Below are positions 25,401-36,845 of a DNA stretch of 64,000 bases, piece by piece. The stretch is from the NCBI GenBank assembly GCA_007570785.1, contig ML664199.1, positions 24,782,400 through 24,846,399 on the forward strand, written 5' to 3'. Position 1 is the stretch's first letter. Each line of letters begins with the position of its first letter. This DNA comes from Antilocapra americana (Eukaryota; Chordata; Mammalia; Artiodactyla; Antilocapridae). A program made the translations under genes and the position numbers. Below the pieces are notes generated by a model that searched no databases, was not told the DNA's origin, and saw nothing but the letters and a program-made list of their open reading frames with translations.

Positions 25401-26496
25401 GTTCTAAAACTCACATTCTTAATCACCGCAACAAATTTCCTGTCATTACAACTTTACAAACCTCCACAAGTAAATCTAAAGTTACAAAACTTTTAAATGC
25501 TTTTATTTTGATTTTCCAATATTACATTCTGACTTAATAAGTCTCCAGATTGTCTATGTTACTTACTTTGACTGCCTTGGGCTAGACATTCATGAAAACT
25601 GATGAATCCTCACCAAATTTTCTCTAGAATCTTGAGTTTCTCAAAAAGAAACAAGAGAACATCCTCATTGGCATCATGGTAAACTTCCCCTGAGTGTTGG
25701 CAGAGCTAAAAGTATCTGAGTGCTTGTCATAGAGACCTCAAGGACTCCTTCCTGATGGAGTTGATCCGTTTTCAATGCCACTTCAGATGTGAACTTATGA
25801 AAGGTGTGAATCACCCAAATGGAAGGGAGTTGCTAGAGAGGCTAACTGGTTTCTTCAGGTGCACCTACACAAATGGCTAAGCCTCTTAATGATGGCCTGA
25901 AGTGTTTCTGTCCAGCCTTTCCCAGCCCTGCCACCAGTCATGTGCTTTGCTTAGAACTGCAGCTTAATTGACTGCATGGAGCATCGTCTTTCCTTGATAG
26001 AGGGAGTCACATTATCTGCCCTGTGGCCAAGGACAGTTTCGTGCATCCTGACCTTGCTCCGTGTTGAGGCAACAGGCATGTAGAGCTGAGTAATTCTCTG
26101 CATCACTAAGCACAGATGGAACATTTAGGATAGGGTGGCTGCTATCACCATGCTGTGAAATGACTGAAGCTTTCGTGTGATTTTTGTGTCTGGAAAGAGT
26201 CAAAGTGAAGTCCAGAGCACAGTTTTCCTGAAAGCTCTTCCTTGAAATGTGGACGGTCAGTGACTCTGAGCAGCCAGGAATCATAGCTGATCTTTTCAGT
26301 AGTGCTGGCAGTAGTTCTGCAATCCTGTTTCCATTCCAGAGAAACCAAGTTAAACCTGACTCTGGTATCGGGGTCAGGCATAGGCACTAACAGACACACT
26401 GAGCTCATTGTCTTAGTGATTTTGTCTTTTTTCTTTTTTTTTTTTTTGCTGTTTGTGGACAAAAAAGCAATATTTAAAAAAAAAAAATTAGCAATT
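25401..26496. other. No gene recognised
   Basis: Single-copy-like. T and A runs at 26434-26447 and 26475-26487 precede a SINE piece. Confidence 0.35.
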
Positions 26497-26637
26497 TCCC
26501 AGGCAAGAACACTGGAATGGGTTACCATTTCCTTCTCCAGAGGCTATTCCTGACCCAGAGCTCAAACCTTTCTCCTGATTCTCCCGCACTGCAGGCAGTT
26601 TTTTTTTTTTTTTACCATTGAGCCCCCTGGGAAGCCC
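26497..26637 (-). mobile_element. Truncated Bov-tA SINE
   Basis: The segment from CCCAGGCAAGAACACTGGAATGGG to the tRNA-like head GAGCCCCCTGGGAAGCCC, interrupted by a T run (26601-26615). Confidence 0.75.
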
Positions 26638-26735
26638 AATATCTACCTATCCATGGATCACTATACCGGTGTATGCTGGGCATCGGCTGCTAAAAAGGGA
26701 GAGGAAGGGGGAGGTTGTGAGCTCATGAAAACCAC

Positions 26736-26750
26736 TGATTAAGTCATCTT
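26736..26750. repeat. Target-site duplication, left copy (L1 composite)
   Basis: TGATTAAGTCATCTT pairs with 27731-27745 with one difference (G/A). Confidence 0.8.
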
Positions 26751-27730
26751 TTTTCTTTTTTTAAGCATAAAACATTTTATTTTTTACAGGAAGCTTTTTT
26801 ATTTTGTATTGGGGTATAGTCTATTAACAAACAATATGATAGTTTCAGGTGAACAGTGAAGGCACTCAGCCATACATATACATGTATCCATTCTCCCTCA
26901 ACCCCCCTCCCATCCAGGCTGCCATATAACATTGAGCAGAGTTCCATGTGCTGTTCAGTAGGTCCTTGTTGGTTATCCATTTTAAATATAGCAGTGTGTA
27001 CATGCCCATTCAAAACTCCTTAACCATTTCTTCTCCCCACCCTTCGCCCCTGGCAACCACAAGCTCATTCTCAAAATCTGCGAGTCTGTTTCTAACACAA
27101 CATTTTAAATCAACTATACTCTGATAAAACTTTTTATTATACATATATATATCTTTTGAAAATTGTAAAGCACAATGCAATTTATTTTTTAATTTTTTTT
27201 TATTTTTGAATTTTTTAAAAAAAGTTTTCTTTACTTTATTGTGTTGGTTTTGCTATACATTGACATGAATCCGCCATGGGTATACATATGCTCCCCCTCC
27301 AAAACTCCCCTCCCTCCTCCCTCCTGATTCCCTCCACTTTACACCAGTCAGAATGGCTGCCATCCAAAATCTATAAGCAATAAATGCTGGAGAGTATGTG
27401 GAGAAAAGGGAAACCTCTTACACTGTTGGTGGGAATGCAAACTAGTACAGCCACTATGGAGAACAGTGTGGAGATTCCTTAAAAAACTGCAAATAGACCT
27501 GCCATATGACCCAGCAATCCCACTGCTGGGCACACACACCGAGGAAACCAGAATTGAAAGAGACACGTGTACCCCAATGTTCATCGCTGCATTGTTTACA
27601 ATAGCCAGGACATGGAAGCAACCTAGATGCCCATCAACTGACGAATGGATAAGAAAGCTGTGGTACATATACACAATGGAATATTACTCAGCATTAAAAA
27701 AAACATTCATTTGAATCAGTTCTACTCAGG
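26751..27730 (-). mobile_element. L1 composite: inverted 5' piece, 3' UTR, second L1 3' end
   Basis: On the minus strand the order is as follows. First comes an inverted ORF2 piece (27730-27338, near-identical to 21323-21725). Next is a young L1 3' UTR (27337-27225) with its A-rich tail (27224-27180). Last is a further stretch holding a different, older L1 3' UTR (27130-26790), with AATAAA signals, ending in a second A run at 26751-26762. TGATTAAGTCATCTT (26736-26750) and TGATTAAATCATCTT (27731-27745) bound the whole unit, one mismatch in 15. The simplest reading is one insertion event with 5' inversion and a 3' transduction ended by the older element's poly(A) signal. Two independent insertions are the alternative. 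Confidence 0.75.
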
Positions 27731-27745
27731 TGATTAAATCATCTT
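27731..27745. repeat. Target-site duplication, right copy (L1 composite)
   Basis: TGATTAAATCATCTT directly abuts the inverted ORF2 segment. Confidence 0.8.
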
Positions 27746-27865
27746 ATTTCATCCTCTTGACAACCCTGAGTATGTGGTCCCATCACCACCAAGTACAAGG
27801 TGGTAACTGAGGCTCCTGGAGTGAGTGATTTGCCCAAGTGCCATAAATAAGAAATAGCATAGTCA
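27746..27865 (+). mobile_element. Probable MIR SINE remnant
   Basis: TTCATCCTCTTGACAACCCTGAGTATG..AACTGAGGCTCCTGGAGTGAGTGATTTGCCCAAGTGCCATAAATAAG follows the MIR order. The L1 composite appears to have inserted near its 5' side. Confidence 0.65.
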
Positions 27866-28221
27866 ACCTTCACACCTGTTTAACTGAGCTGAAAGCCCAG
27901 TCACTACCTTGAAAACGTTGTCCAGCCTCCATAAAACTGCACATGCAGTGGAGGAGAATATGTAGCAAAGAACTGTTCAAAGCAAAGGATATGTTGATGT
28001 ATTAATTTTGAAAAGTCTATCTAGATGCTGTCATGTGCAGGCCATGTGCTGCAGACTGAGGACTGTCACAGCATCAACCATAGCTCATTGTCTCTGAGAA
28101 CTGACTACAGATCAGACACTTCACTTCTCTCTCTCATTTTAATCTTACAACAATATCCTGTTACTATTGACCCTCAAACTATTTTGTTTCACCTTTTTTA
28201 AAGTAATATCTTTATAGTTAA
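27866..28221. other. No gene recognised
   Basis: Single-copy-like spacer. Confidence 0.35.
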
Positions 28222-28615
28222 GTTTTAAAATTAATTTTATTGATGTATAGTTGCTTTTCAATGTGTTAATTTCTTGTCGTTGTCTGTACAGCAAAATGAA
28301 AAAGCCACATGTATACATATTTGCAGAGTTTTCCTGGTGGCTCAATGGTAAAGAATCCACCTGTGGTTCAGGAGACCTAAGTTCTATCCCTGGCTTGTGT
28401 AGATCCCCTGGAGTAGGAAATGGCAACCCACTCCCCACTTCAGTATCTTGCCTGGAGAATTCCATGGACAGAGGAGCCTGGTGGGCTACAATCCATGGGG
28501 TCACGGAGTTAGACACGACTGAGTGACTTACACTCCATTACTCCACTCACTGTGCTCTACAGTAGGTTCTTATTAGTTATCTATTTTACGCACAATATCA
28601 GTAGTATATAATTAA
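28222..28615 (-). mobile_element. L1 3' UTR split by a SINE
   Basis: TTTTATTGATGTATAGTTGCTTTTCAATG..TCTGTACAGCAAAATG (28235-28300) resumes after the Bov-tA at 28533 as CTGTGCTCTACAGTAGGTTCTTATTAGTTATC. Both halves are antisense L1 3' UTR in the expected order. Confidence 0.75.
28324..28532 (+). mobile_element. Bov-tA SINE nested in L1 3' UTR
   Basis: Head TTTTCCTGGTGGCTCAATGG, body CTTGCCTGGAGAATTCC, tail GGCTACAATCCATGGGGTCAC. It interrupts the antisense L1 3' UTR. Confidence 0.88.
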
Positions 28616-28896
28616 GCTAAAGAAAGAGAACAATAAAACAATTTAACTAGACACAGAAACCTGGTGGTGGGATGTCTGCAGTCATAGTATGATTAAAGTT
28701 TCATTGACTTGATTAATTAAATTAATAATTTAGTTATTATAGTGCTAATATTTATTCTGATTTAACAGGATTATTTTTTTAAGATGCTGACATTATTTGG
28801 CTACTCAGTCTGAGGACTGCATCATTTGTTTTTATAGTTCTGATTACTTACATGCTTGTCTCAAATTTTAAGATTTCCTGAACTAAATACCTTCTT
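28616..28896. other. No gene recognised
   Basis: AT-rich spacer. Confidence 0.35.
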
Positions 28897-28906
28897 AGTG
28901 TCATGG

Positions 28907-29184
28907 ACCGGGGAAGGCAATGGCACCCCACTCCAGTACTCTTGCCTGGAAAATCCCATGGATGGAGAAGCCTGGTAGGCTGCAGTCCATGGGGTAGCTA
29001 AGAGTTGGACACGACTGAGCGACTTCACTTTCACCTTTAACCTTCATGCATTGGAGAAGGCAATGGCAACCCACCCCAGTGTTCTTGCCTGGAGAATCTC
29101 AGGGACGGGGAAGCCTGGTGGGCTGCCGTCTATGGGGTCGCACAGAGTCGGACACGACGGAAGCGACTTAGCAGCAGCAGCGGC
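28907..29184 (+). mobile_element. Bov-A2 SINE with 10-bp duplication
   Basis: A sense dimer of BovA units joined at ATGCATTGGAGAAGG, ending GCGACTTAGCAGCAGCAG. A perfect duplication AGTGTCATGG is at 28897-28906 and 29185-29194. Its low divergence suggests a young insertion. Confidence 0.92.
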
Positions 29185-29344
29185 AGTGTCATGGGCATGA
29201 TCTTTGTGTAGAAGGCAGAAATGTTTTTTTTCCAACTGTAGATGTGCTAGACATCATCACGGTACTGAGAGAAGGGCCCTCCCGACCTGGAGAGGTAGTG
29301 ACGAAAAATCACTACAGGACTCTTTTGTGGCCCCAAACTAATTT

Positions 29345-30031
29345 GTTTACATATATACATTGGAATATTGAAAGTAAAAGTCCCTCAGTCATGTCTGACT
29401 CATTGCGACCCCATAGACTGTAGCCTACCAGGCTCCTCTGTCCCTGGAATTCTCCAGGTCAGAATACTGGAATGGGTAGCTGTTCCCTTTTCCAGGGGAT
29501 CTTCCCAACCCAGGAATTGAACCCAGGTCTTCCACATTACAGGCGAATTCTTTAAAGTCTGAGCCACCAGGGAAGCCCACAGTGGAATATTACTCAGCCA
29601 TAAAAAAGGATGAAATTAGGCCATTTGCAGCTACATGGATGGACCCAGAGACTGTCATACTAAGTGAAGTAAGTCAGAGAAAGACAAATATAATATGATA
29701 TGGTTTACATGTAGAATCTAAAGAAATGGTACCAATAAACTTATCTACAAAATAGATGTAGAGTCACAGATGTAGAAAACAAAATTATGGTTACTGGGAG
29801 GGGTTAAGGTGTAAGGGTTAAACTGGGAGACTGGGGTTGACATATACACAGTATTATGTATAGAATAGATATCTACTGTATAGCACAAGGAACCCTACTC
29901 AACACTGTAATGACCTATATGGGAAAAGAATCTAAAAAAGAGTGGATATATGTTCATATATAACTGATTTACTTTGTTGCACAGCAGAAACTAACACAAT
30001 CGTACATCAACTATACTTCAATAATTTTTTT
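29345..30031 (+). mobile_element. 5'-truncated L1 3' end, interrupted by a SINE
   Basis: The end of ORF2 (ACATATATACATTGGAATATT) is broken at 29369 and resumes at 29583 (TGGAATATTACTCAGCCATAAAAAAGG). It continues through GAAGTAAGTCAGAGAAAGAC and the 3' UTR to TACTTCAATAAT and a T/A-rich tail at about 30031. Confidence 0.82.
29370..29582 (-). mobile_element. Bov-tA SINE nested in L1, 9-bp duplication
   Basis: An antisense Bov-tA ending in GAGCCACCAGGGAAGCCCAC. The duplication TGGAATATT (29361-29369, 29583-29591) is part of the L1 target, which fixes the order of insertion. Confidence 0.9.
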
Positions 30032-30427
30032 TTTTTTAATTGAAGGTAGGGTAGTGTGGCTACGCTGTTAGTGACTCCTCTGGGTTAGAACACTGAGGGC
30101 TCTTCTTAACATGACAGAGATGTTCTATGGGAAGGCAGATACAGTAAATCATTACCACCTCATTAACACTTTATTAGGAAAGATCTTTGCAGATTGTCCA
30201 TTTTATCTCCTCGCTTTGCCCAGGGCGGGCTCTTATGTTCCCGAAATGTTCAGTATGGTTAATAGTCAAAGAAAGGAACAAAATAAATTGACCTTAGAGT
30301 AGCTTCATCCAGCAGTGAAGTGCAAAATCCTGGCTGTGATTTAATCCCTAAGCTGTGAGGCAGCCTCAGGGAAGGAGCAACTGGACAGGGAAGTATCCAC
30401 ACTGGCAGTTTCATTTTAGTGCCACAT
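30032..30427. other. No gene recognised
   Basis: Single-copy-like; short frame 30111-30302 has no motif. Confidence 0.35.
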
Positions 30428-30436
30428 ACCCAGTAC

Positions 30437-30637
30437 CATGGGCTTCCCTGGGGCTCAGTGATAGAGAACCTACCTGCCAATGCAGAAGACATGGGTTGAT
30501 CCTTGGGTCATGAAGATCACCTGGAGAAGGAAATAGCAACCCACTCCAGTATTCTTGCCTGGGAAATCCGACAGAAGAGCCTGGTGAGCTACAGTCCATG
30601 TGGTCAATAATGATTTGGACAAAACTGAGTGACAGCA
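30437..30637 (+). mobile_element. Bov-tA SINE with 9-bp duplication
   Basis: Head GGGCTTCCCTGGGGCTCAGTG, body TATTCTTGCCTGGGAAATCC. The duplication ACCCAGTAC is at 30428-30436 and 30638-30646. Confidence 0.88.
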
Positions 30638-30646
30638 ACCCAGTAC

Positions 30647-30830
30647 TGTGTTAGGTATACTGCCCAAATTATCTAAGCTAACATGTGAAAGAAAGCTGTA
30701 AGGCACACATACTTCTATTATCCTCATTTTATGATGGAGAAAATTAACTTCCTCAGTTAAGGTCATGCATCTATTACATTAGGGAGCAGGAAGGACCCCA
30801 GAACTCTATGACATCAAAGCCACGTTAAGG
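30647..30830 (+). mobile_element. Probable MIR SINE remnant
   Basis: AATTATCTAAGCTAACATG..TTATCCTCATTTTATGATGGAGAAAATTAACTTCCTCAGTTAAGGTCATGC..AGGACCCCAGAACTC follows the MIR consensus order. Confidence 0.6.
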
Positions 30831-32275
30831 CCTTCAGGCTGCACTAGTGCAGATTCTATGAGGACACTTGTCCATCCAGGATGAGTCTCCTCAGATGGAC
30901 CTCTTCCCGCTCTGAGGTTCGTGAGCCAGTGGGGTCTTCAGAGATGTTTGTGGGAGAAAGTCTCATTTTCAAGGTGTGTAGCTCTCTCCACTTTCCCGTG
31001 TGGCTTCTCTCTCCCACTGGAGCTTGCACATGTTGGCAACTTCCTGTAGGAATACTTCCTGGGCATGAAAACAGCATAGAGAAAGGTCACCAGCAGCCCA
31101 TCAGCAAAGCCAGCTCAGGGCTGGATCCTTGTCCATGGGCTATGGTTGTGTTTGCTGGAGACTCGCAGCAGTCACAGTGGTACAGGCCAGCCTCTGCGAC
31201 GGGGACTGCAACCAGGCAGGTCACCATGTTTCCAGGTGGAAGAATGGCTCTAACTGCTAGACCTGTGCTCCCATCAATGGGAAAATTCTGTTGAGTCTGA
31301 TTCTTGGATCATACCCTACCTGTACTGCTAGTCGAAGGGTTAGGGAGGAGTTTATGTAAAAAGAAAAAAATCAAGTGCTGTATGTAGGTGTACTGATCTT
31401 GAGAATCTGGCTGAAGAGTATAAACAGGATACAAAACCCAGAAATAGGACATGGCAGCATTTCCCCAAATGTGTAGATTTGTGAAAATTGTACTGGAGAA
31501 TCTGCACATTTCATTGCACTATAAATACATCAGATGCTGGGCACACTTTAAGAATATTCCTCCCTTTGCTCACAGCTCTGTGATCAGGAGTAGCTAAAGG
31601 GCTCTGCCGTGACTTGGATCCTGGTCCCAAGACAGCATTTCTCATCTGTGGTTGGTCTCTTCATTTGCCTGCCAGGGTCCTGTGGTCCCTGACGAGCACA
31701 GCAGCCTGTGGGCATCTGATCAGCACTCTATCCTAGCTCTTTCTTACAGGATCAGGTTATGAGGACTTCAAAGTCAAAATGCTAGACTTTATATCCAGTC
31801 TGTCCTTGCTTTCTTCTTGGCTCCCAGGCTCTGCTGATGTCTGAATTCCTGAGTAAGCTTTTTTTGGGCTAAAACCCACAGTGTCCCTAAATGCCAGGGC
31901 AGTCTAAGTGGTTATAAATGAGAAACCCCAAATTAAAATGCCTAGTTCTTCTCCCCTATTGCCTCTTCACCTATTTTCCCTTGAAGGACATCAGTATTTA
32001 GGCTCTAAAGAGAAACCTGGGGAGGATGCAGACATAATGGAAAGTTTGCATGATGTGGGAAACAGGCCAGATGCAAAAGGAAGTCAGGTAGATCAGCAAC
32101 TTATCTGTGAATTAATATCTGTCATAATTTTACCTTATAAGTAAATAAAGGGATTTATCCATGTGATTGTAAGCTATCATTATAAAGATATTTTGATGAA
32201 GCTGGTGATATCTAATGTTGATCAACTTGAAAGGAAGCATCAGACATATTTATACAGAGATTTCGGGGGGCAAAT
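30831..32275. other. Single-copy-like sequence, no gene recognised
   Basis: The 137-codon frame at 30881-31294 plus has no known domain, and its region shows no matching splice structure. No repeat is recognised. Confidence 0.35.
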
Positions 32276-32386
32276 CAACTCCAGTATTCCTGTCTGGAGA
32301 ATCCCATGGACAGAGGAATCTGGCCGGCTGCAGTCCATGGGGTTGCAATAAAGTCAGATACAACTTAGCAACTAAACAACAACAGA
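32276..32386 (+). mobile_element. 5'-truncated BovA SINE
   Basis: CCAGTATTCCTGTCTGGAGAATCCCATGGACAGAGG..CAGTCCATGGGGTTGC..ACTTAGCAACTAAACAACAACA: body and tail only. Confidence 0.8.
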
Positions 32387-32975
32387 TCAGCTCCAAGGAA
32401 TCTTGATGAAGTCAGCTGGCCTTTAGGCTTTTTTGTCAAGAAATGAACAGTCTATCAACAAGACAATGAGGCATGTAAGGAGGTGTGTTCAGCATGACAT
32501 GTGGCCTGCTCTTCATCTGATTAGTTCTTCTGGAGAGTGGACACATTCATTTCTTAAAATTTCAATCGGTATACAACATTAATTAACTTTGAAGTCAAAG
32601 AGTTCAAAGTTCGAGATCTCCAGCGCAATGTAGAACCTCAGGGCACTTCTGCAGAGTCTCTTCAGATTGACCTGAAGGCCCAGTGCAGATCTTTTGTCCC
32701 CTGGACAGATTCTCACACATCATGGGATGTAGCCAGAGCAATTGTGACTGTTGATATGCGTTTCTCCTCCTCAATCTGTTATTGGGGGGACTCTGTTTCA
32801 GTTCCAGTGTCATATGCAGTACCTGGTACATGTAATCCCTCAAAAGAAAGTGCTGACTGAATAAATGAAGAAACACTATTCCATGTGTGTGCCTCCTGGC
32901 GAGTCAGTTCCTCAGTGCAGCTGTCAGGATCTACGGGCACCCAAAGGAGGTACGTTCCTGGTGCAGCAACTGTTA
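32387..32975. other. No gene recognised
   Basis: Single-copy-like. About 32780-32880 (GTTCCAGTGTCATATGCAGTACCTGGTACATG) is unassigned. Confidence 0.35.
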
Positions 32976-32990
32976 CATCACTAGGTGCTT

Positions 32991-33159
32991 TTTTTTCTTT
33001 ATTTGTCTTTTATTTAATTTGTTACAATATTGTTCCTGTGTTATGGTTTGGTTTTTTTGGCCATGAGGCATGTGGGATCTTAGCCCCCAACCAGGTATTA
33101 GACCCCTACCACTTGCACTGGAAGGCCAAGTCTTAACCACTGGACTGCCGGGGAAGTCC
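32991..33159 (-). mobile_element. CHR-type SINE with 15-bp duplication
   Basis: Antisense CHR SINE: T-rich tail, GGCCATGAGGCATGTGGGATC, CAACCAGGTATTAGACCCC, then head CTTAACCACTGGACTGCCGGGGAAGTCC. The duplication CATCACTAGGTGCTT (32976-32990) / CATCACTGGGTGCTT (33160-33174) has one mismatch. Confidence 0.9.
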
Positions 33160-33174
33160 CATCACTGGGTGCTT

Positions 33175-33502
33175 AGACAGAGATGTTATTTCCCTGGTCC
33201 AGGTGACAGGATGTGAGGGATGTGGGCAAGTCAGGGCCCCAGAAACAGCACCCAGGCAGCAAAAGGCTGTAAAGATAAAACTGTGGTCAAACTGGACTGC
33301 AGGGTGCCTGTGAGGGAGTCTGCCATGAGGCTGTCACCTCTTTTCTCAGTAACAGTTTATTACATAGGAAACATGAAGGAAAGAGCCCAGTGTTCAGTCC
33401 CAGTGTAACCACCTTGTAAGCCTATAACCTCATAAGTCACTTAACAGTGTTGAGTTCCCAAATCCTTATGTGATTTGTATCAGGGAGTAGCTATATTAAA
33501 GG
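33175..33502. other. No gene recognised
   Basis: Single-copy-like spacer. Confidence 0.35.
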
Positions 33503-33711
33503 TGTATGCTCAGTCATGTCCAACTCTTTGCAACCCCATGGACTGTAGCCTGCCAGGCTCCTCTGTCCATGAGATTTCCCAGGCAAGAATACTGGAGTGG
33601 GCTGCCACTTCCTTCTCCGGGAGATCTCCCCAACCCAGGGACAAAACTCACGTCTCATGTCTCCTTCATCAGCAGCGTATTCCCTGCCACTAGCGCCACT
33701 TGGGAAGCCCC
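33503..33711 (-). mobile_element. Bov-tA SINE
   Basis: Antisense body (GCTCAGTCATGTCCAACTC..GGACTGTAGCCTGCCAGGC) and tRNA-like head ending GCGCCACTTGGGAAGCCCC. Confidence 0.88.
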
Positions 33712-34321
33712 TACCTCTTCTATAAACAACATCTTAGGGGTTGTCTAGTTACACAAAGAGGCACCTGTTTCTAAACCTACCTGTGTTTAAGAAAAGCTAG
33801 TAAGCTTTTCAAGGTCACAGCCAATTGGTGACCAACTCAGGAAGATAATTTGACATCTCGGATTCATGGACACCTGTTCAATTATTTGGTTTATCCTGAA
33901 AGCAAAACTAGAGTCAAGCATACTAACCTGATTGAGTCTGTTTTTTCTCAGCCCTGGAAGTGGACACCTGAGCTGAGAAACATGCCAGTACCTGTCCTCT
34001 TTATTCGTTGTCTTTTTATCTTGTTTGCTCCCTTCAAAACATTAAATGTGTAATTTTTTAAAGTTGTTATTTAACATGAATGAAATGTACTCTCTTTTCA
34101 TCTTCTGATTGCTTGAAACTACATAAAGACAAGTGAATATGATGGGAATTAAGTTTTGGCAGTGGGCATTAGGCAGATATATTGATTCCAAGTTGCTGTT
34201 AAGGAAGTAATTAAACTCTGATTTTGTTGGTGATTTTCTTTGTCTGTTGCTTGTGAAGGACATTTATTTGCATCAGTAGAAAATCAATTAATACATGTCT
34301 TTGCTATTATACAAAATCAAT
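33712..34321. other. No gene recognised
   Basis: AT-rich, single-copy-like. Confidence 0.35.
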
Positions 34322-35440
34322 TCAGTTACTCAGTTCAGTCACTCAGTTGTGTCCAACTCTGCCACCCCATGAACCGCAGCACGCCACGCCTCCCTGTCCA
34401 TCACCAACTTTCGGAGCTTACCCAAATTCATGTCTATTGAGTTGGTGATGCCATCCAACCATCTCATCCTCTGTTGCCCCCTTCTCCTCCTGCCCTCGAT
34501 CTTTCCCAGCATCAAGGTCTTTTCAAATGAGTCAGTTCTTTGTATCAGGTGGCCAAAGTATTTGGGTTTCAGCTTCGACATCAGTCCTTCCAATGAACAC
34601 CCACGGCTGATCTCTCTTAGGATGGACTGGTTGGATCTCCTTGCAGTTCAAGGGACTCTCAAGAGTCTTCTCCAATACCACAGTTCAAAAGCATCAATTC
34701 TTCGGCACTCAGCTTTCTTTATAGTCCAACTCTCACATCTATACATGACTACTGGAAAAACCATAGCCTTGACTAGATGGATCTTTGTTGCAAAGTAATG
34801 TCTCTTCTTTCTAATTTGCTGTCTAGGTTGATCATAACTTTCCTGCCAAGGAGTAAGTGTCTTTTAATTTCATGGCTGTAGTCACAATCTGCAGTGATTT
34901 TGGAGTCCAGATAAATAATGTCAGCCACTGTTTCCACTGTTTCCCCATCTATATTCCATGAAGTGATGGGACCAGATGCCATGATCTTAGCTTTCTGAAT
35001 GTGGAGCTTTAAACCAACTTTTTCACTCTCCTCTTTCACTTTCATCAAGAGGCTCTTTAGTTCTTTTTCACTTTCTGCCATAAGGGTGGTGTCATCTCCA
35101 TATCTGAGGTTATTGATATTTCTCCCAGCAATCTGGATTCCAGCTGGTGCTTCATCCAGCCCAGTGTTTCTCATGATGTACTCTACAGATAAGTTACATA
35201 AGCAGGGTAACAATATACAGCCTTGACATACTCCTTTTCCTATTTGGAACCAGTCCATTGTTCCATGTCCAGTTCTAACTGTTGCTTCCTGACCTGCATA
35301 AAGGTTTCTCAAGAGGCAGGTCAGGTGGTCTGGTATTCCCATCTCTTGAAGAATTCTCCACATTTTGTTGTGATCCATGCAGTCAAAGGCTTTGGCATAG
35401 TCAATAAAGCAGAAATAGATGTTTTTCTGGAACTGTACAC
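34322..35440 (-). mobile_element. BovB LINE, 3' half
   Basis: Antisense BovB from its 3' end (CAGTTACTCAGTTCAGTCACTCAG) to the reverse transcriptase region, truncated at about 35440. It is the best-preserved RT segment in the window. Confidence 0.92.
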
Positions 35441-35450
35441 TGGGGTCCAT
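34773..35450 (-). pseudogene. BovB reverse transcriptase fragment (225 codons open)
   Basis: An open frame within BovB covering the RT palm. Domain A appears as FCFIDYAKAFDCMDH, then GKGVCQGCILLPCLCNL. The catalytic box at 35091-35102 reads YGDD rather than YADD; the two aspartates are kept. The first codons (MDPSVQ) come from flanking DNA, not BovB. Endonuclease and fingers are missing, so this is a dead fragment. Confidence 0.8.
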
Positions 35451-35459
35451 CTAATCCAA

Positions 35460-35662
35460 GCAGTGGAGGGGCTTCCCTGGTGGCTCAGTGGGTGAAGAAT
35501 CTGCCTGCAATACCGGAGACCTGATTCGATCCCTGGGTTGGGAAGATCCCCTGGAGAAGGAAATGGCAAGCCTCTCCAGTATTCTTGCTGGGAAATCCCA
35601 TGGACAGAAGAGCCTGGCGGGTCTCAAGAGCCAGACATGACTGAGTGACTAAGCACATACAT
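35460..35662 (+). mobile_element. Bov-tA SINE with 11-bp duplication
   Basis: Head GGGGCTTCCCTGGTGGCTCAGTGG, body and tail complete. The duplication ATCTAATCCAA is at 35449-35459 and 35663-35673, just beyond the BovB truncation point. Confidence 0.9.
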
Positions 35663-35673
35663 ATCTAATCCAA

Positions 35674-36845
35674 AAAGGATAGATTTGCTCATCTAAAAAA
35701 AAAAAATTCCTAATCAGCGAATAATTCAAGTCACTTAGTTCTAAAAATCCAAATGGTTGCTTGTGTTTTTTCTTTTTTTAAAAAAAAAAATATATATTTT
35801 CAGCATTTAAATGTTTTTCTTCCCTTGCCCTTACATTCTCATTGAAATGTGTTTATTTTATTATCATAGGGACTGAAAATATTTATTTTTAGTATTCTAG
35901 TCTCAGAAAAAGAAATGTATTCAGTACCAAGGCATGCACACTTACTTAGCATAAGAATGTGGTCTACTCTAAAAGCGACTGCCTAGGATGCAGCAATGCC
36001 AGAGCTACAATGATTTATATTGGGGAAATCTGGTTATATGATGAAAAGTTTGAGCTCTGAATTATAAAAATAATCCTGTGCCTTCCTGTGCTTGCTTTCT
36101 TTGCCTCCCTCTGCCAAGGTTATGCTATAGTCATATTATGATGATCTTGAATTTTCAGCATCTTAGTACATTTGCATTTTCCCAATTTTCAGGATAGAAA
36201 TCATGCTGTATTATGTTAAACAGCAAGGTCAGGGTAAAGAAAATCCCTTTTTAAAAATCTTGACAAGGTTTTTGTCTTTCAAGTGGGAAATGAAATAATA
36301 AAGATGGATTATAATTTCCTTTTTTAAATAATGAAGAACATACTTTATAAAAGACATTTAGAGCTTAAAATTAGTCTCTATATCTAACATTCAATTTTTA
36401 ATGTACTCAAAATAGGATTTTGAGGAAAGGGAGGGAAAAATCTAAAATATGGAATTAAAGAGTTCAGTGCAATTTCAAATTATAGATGAAAGTGGTCCTA
36501 CTATTTCCAGGAAAGATGATGTCATCTTCTGAAGATTTCACTTCTGTCTTGTTTACAGATGTCATCTAATAAAATATTCTTTAAACTTTCTACTGAGAAT
36601 AATATTCATAATACCAGTGAGCATGTCTGTGTAATCAGCACCCAGGTTGAGACAGAGGACACACCCACATCCTAAGAGTTGCTATGCAGATTTGATGAAA
36701 GTATACCATAAATGTGAAGAGAAAATTCACAAAGTAGGATATACAAATCCCTGATAAACATGCAGAGTTTGACTTCTAAATATCATTCTCCAGTGAAATA
36801 AACAAGGTTTCCTTAGATAAATAAAAGGTTTCCTTAGATAGTGAC
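35674..36845. other. No gene recognised
   Basis: AT-rich; A runs at 35696-35706 and 35780-35790. A short direct repeat, GGTTTCCTTAGATA, occurs at 36807 and 36827. Confidence 0.4.

Noticed and set aside
30881..31294. 137-codon plus-strand frame
   Set aside because: No recognisable domain or exon structure; this length is expected by chance in a 64-kb window.
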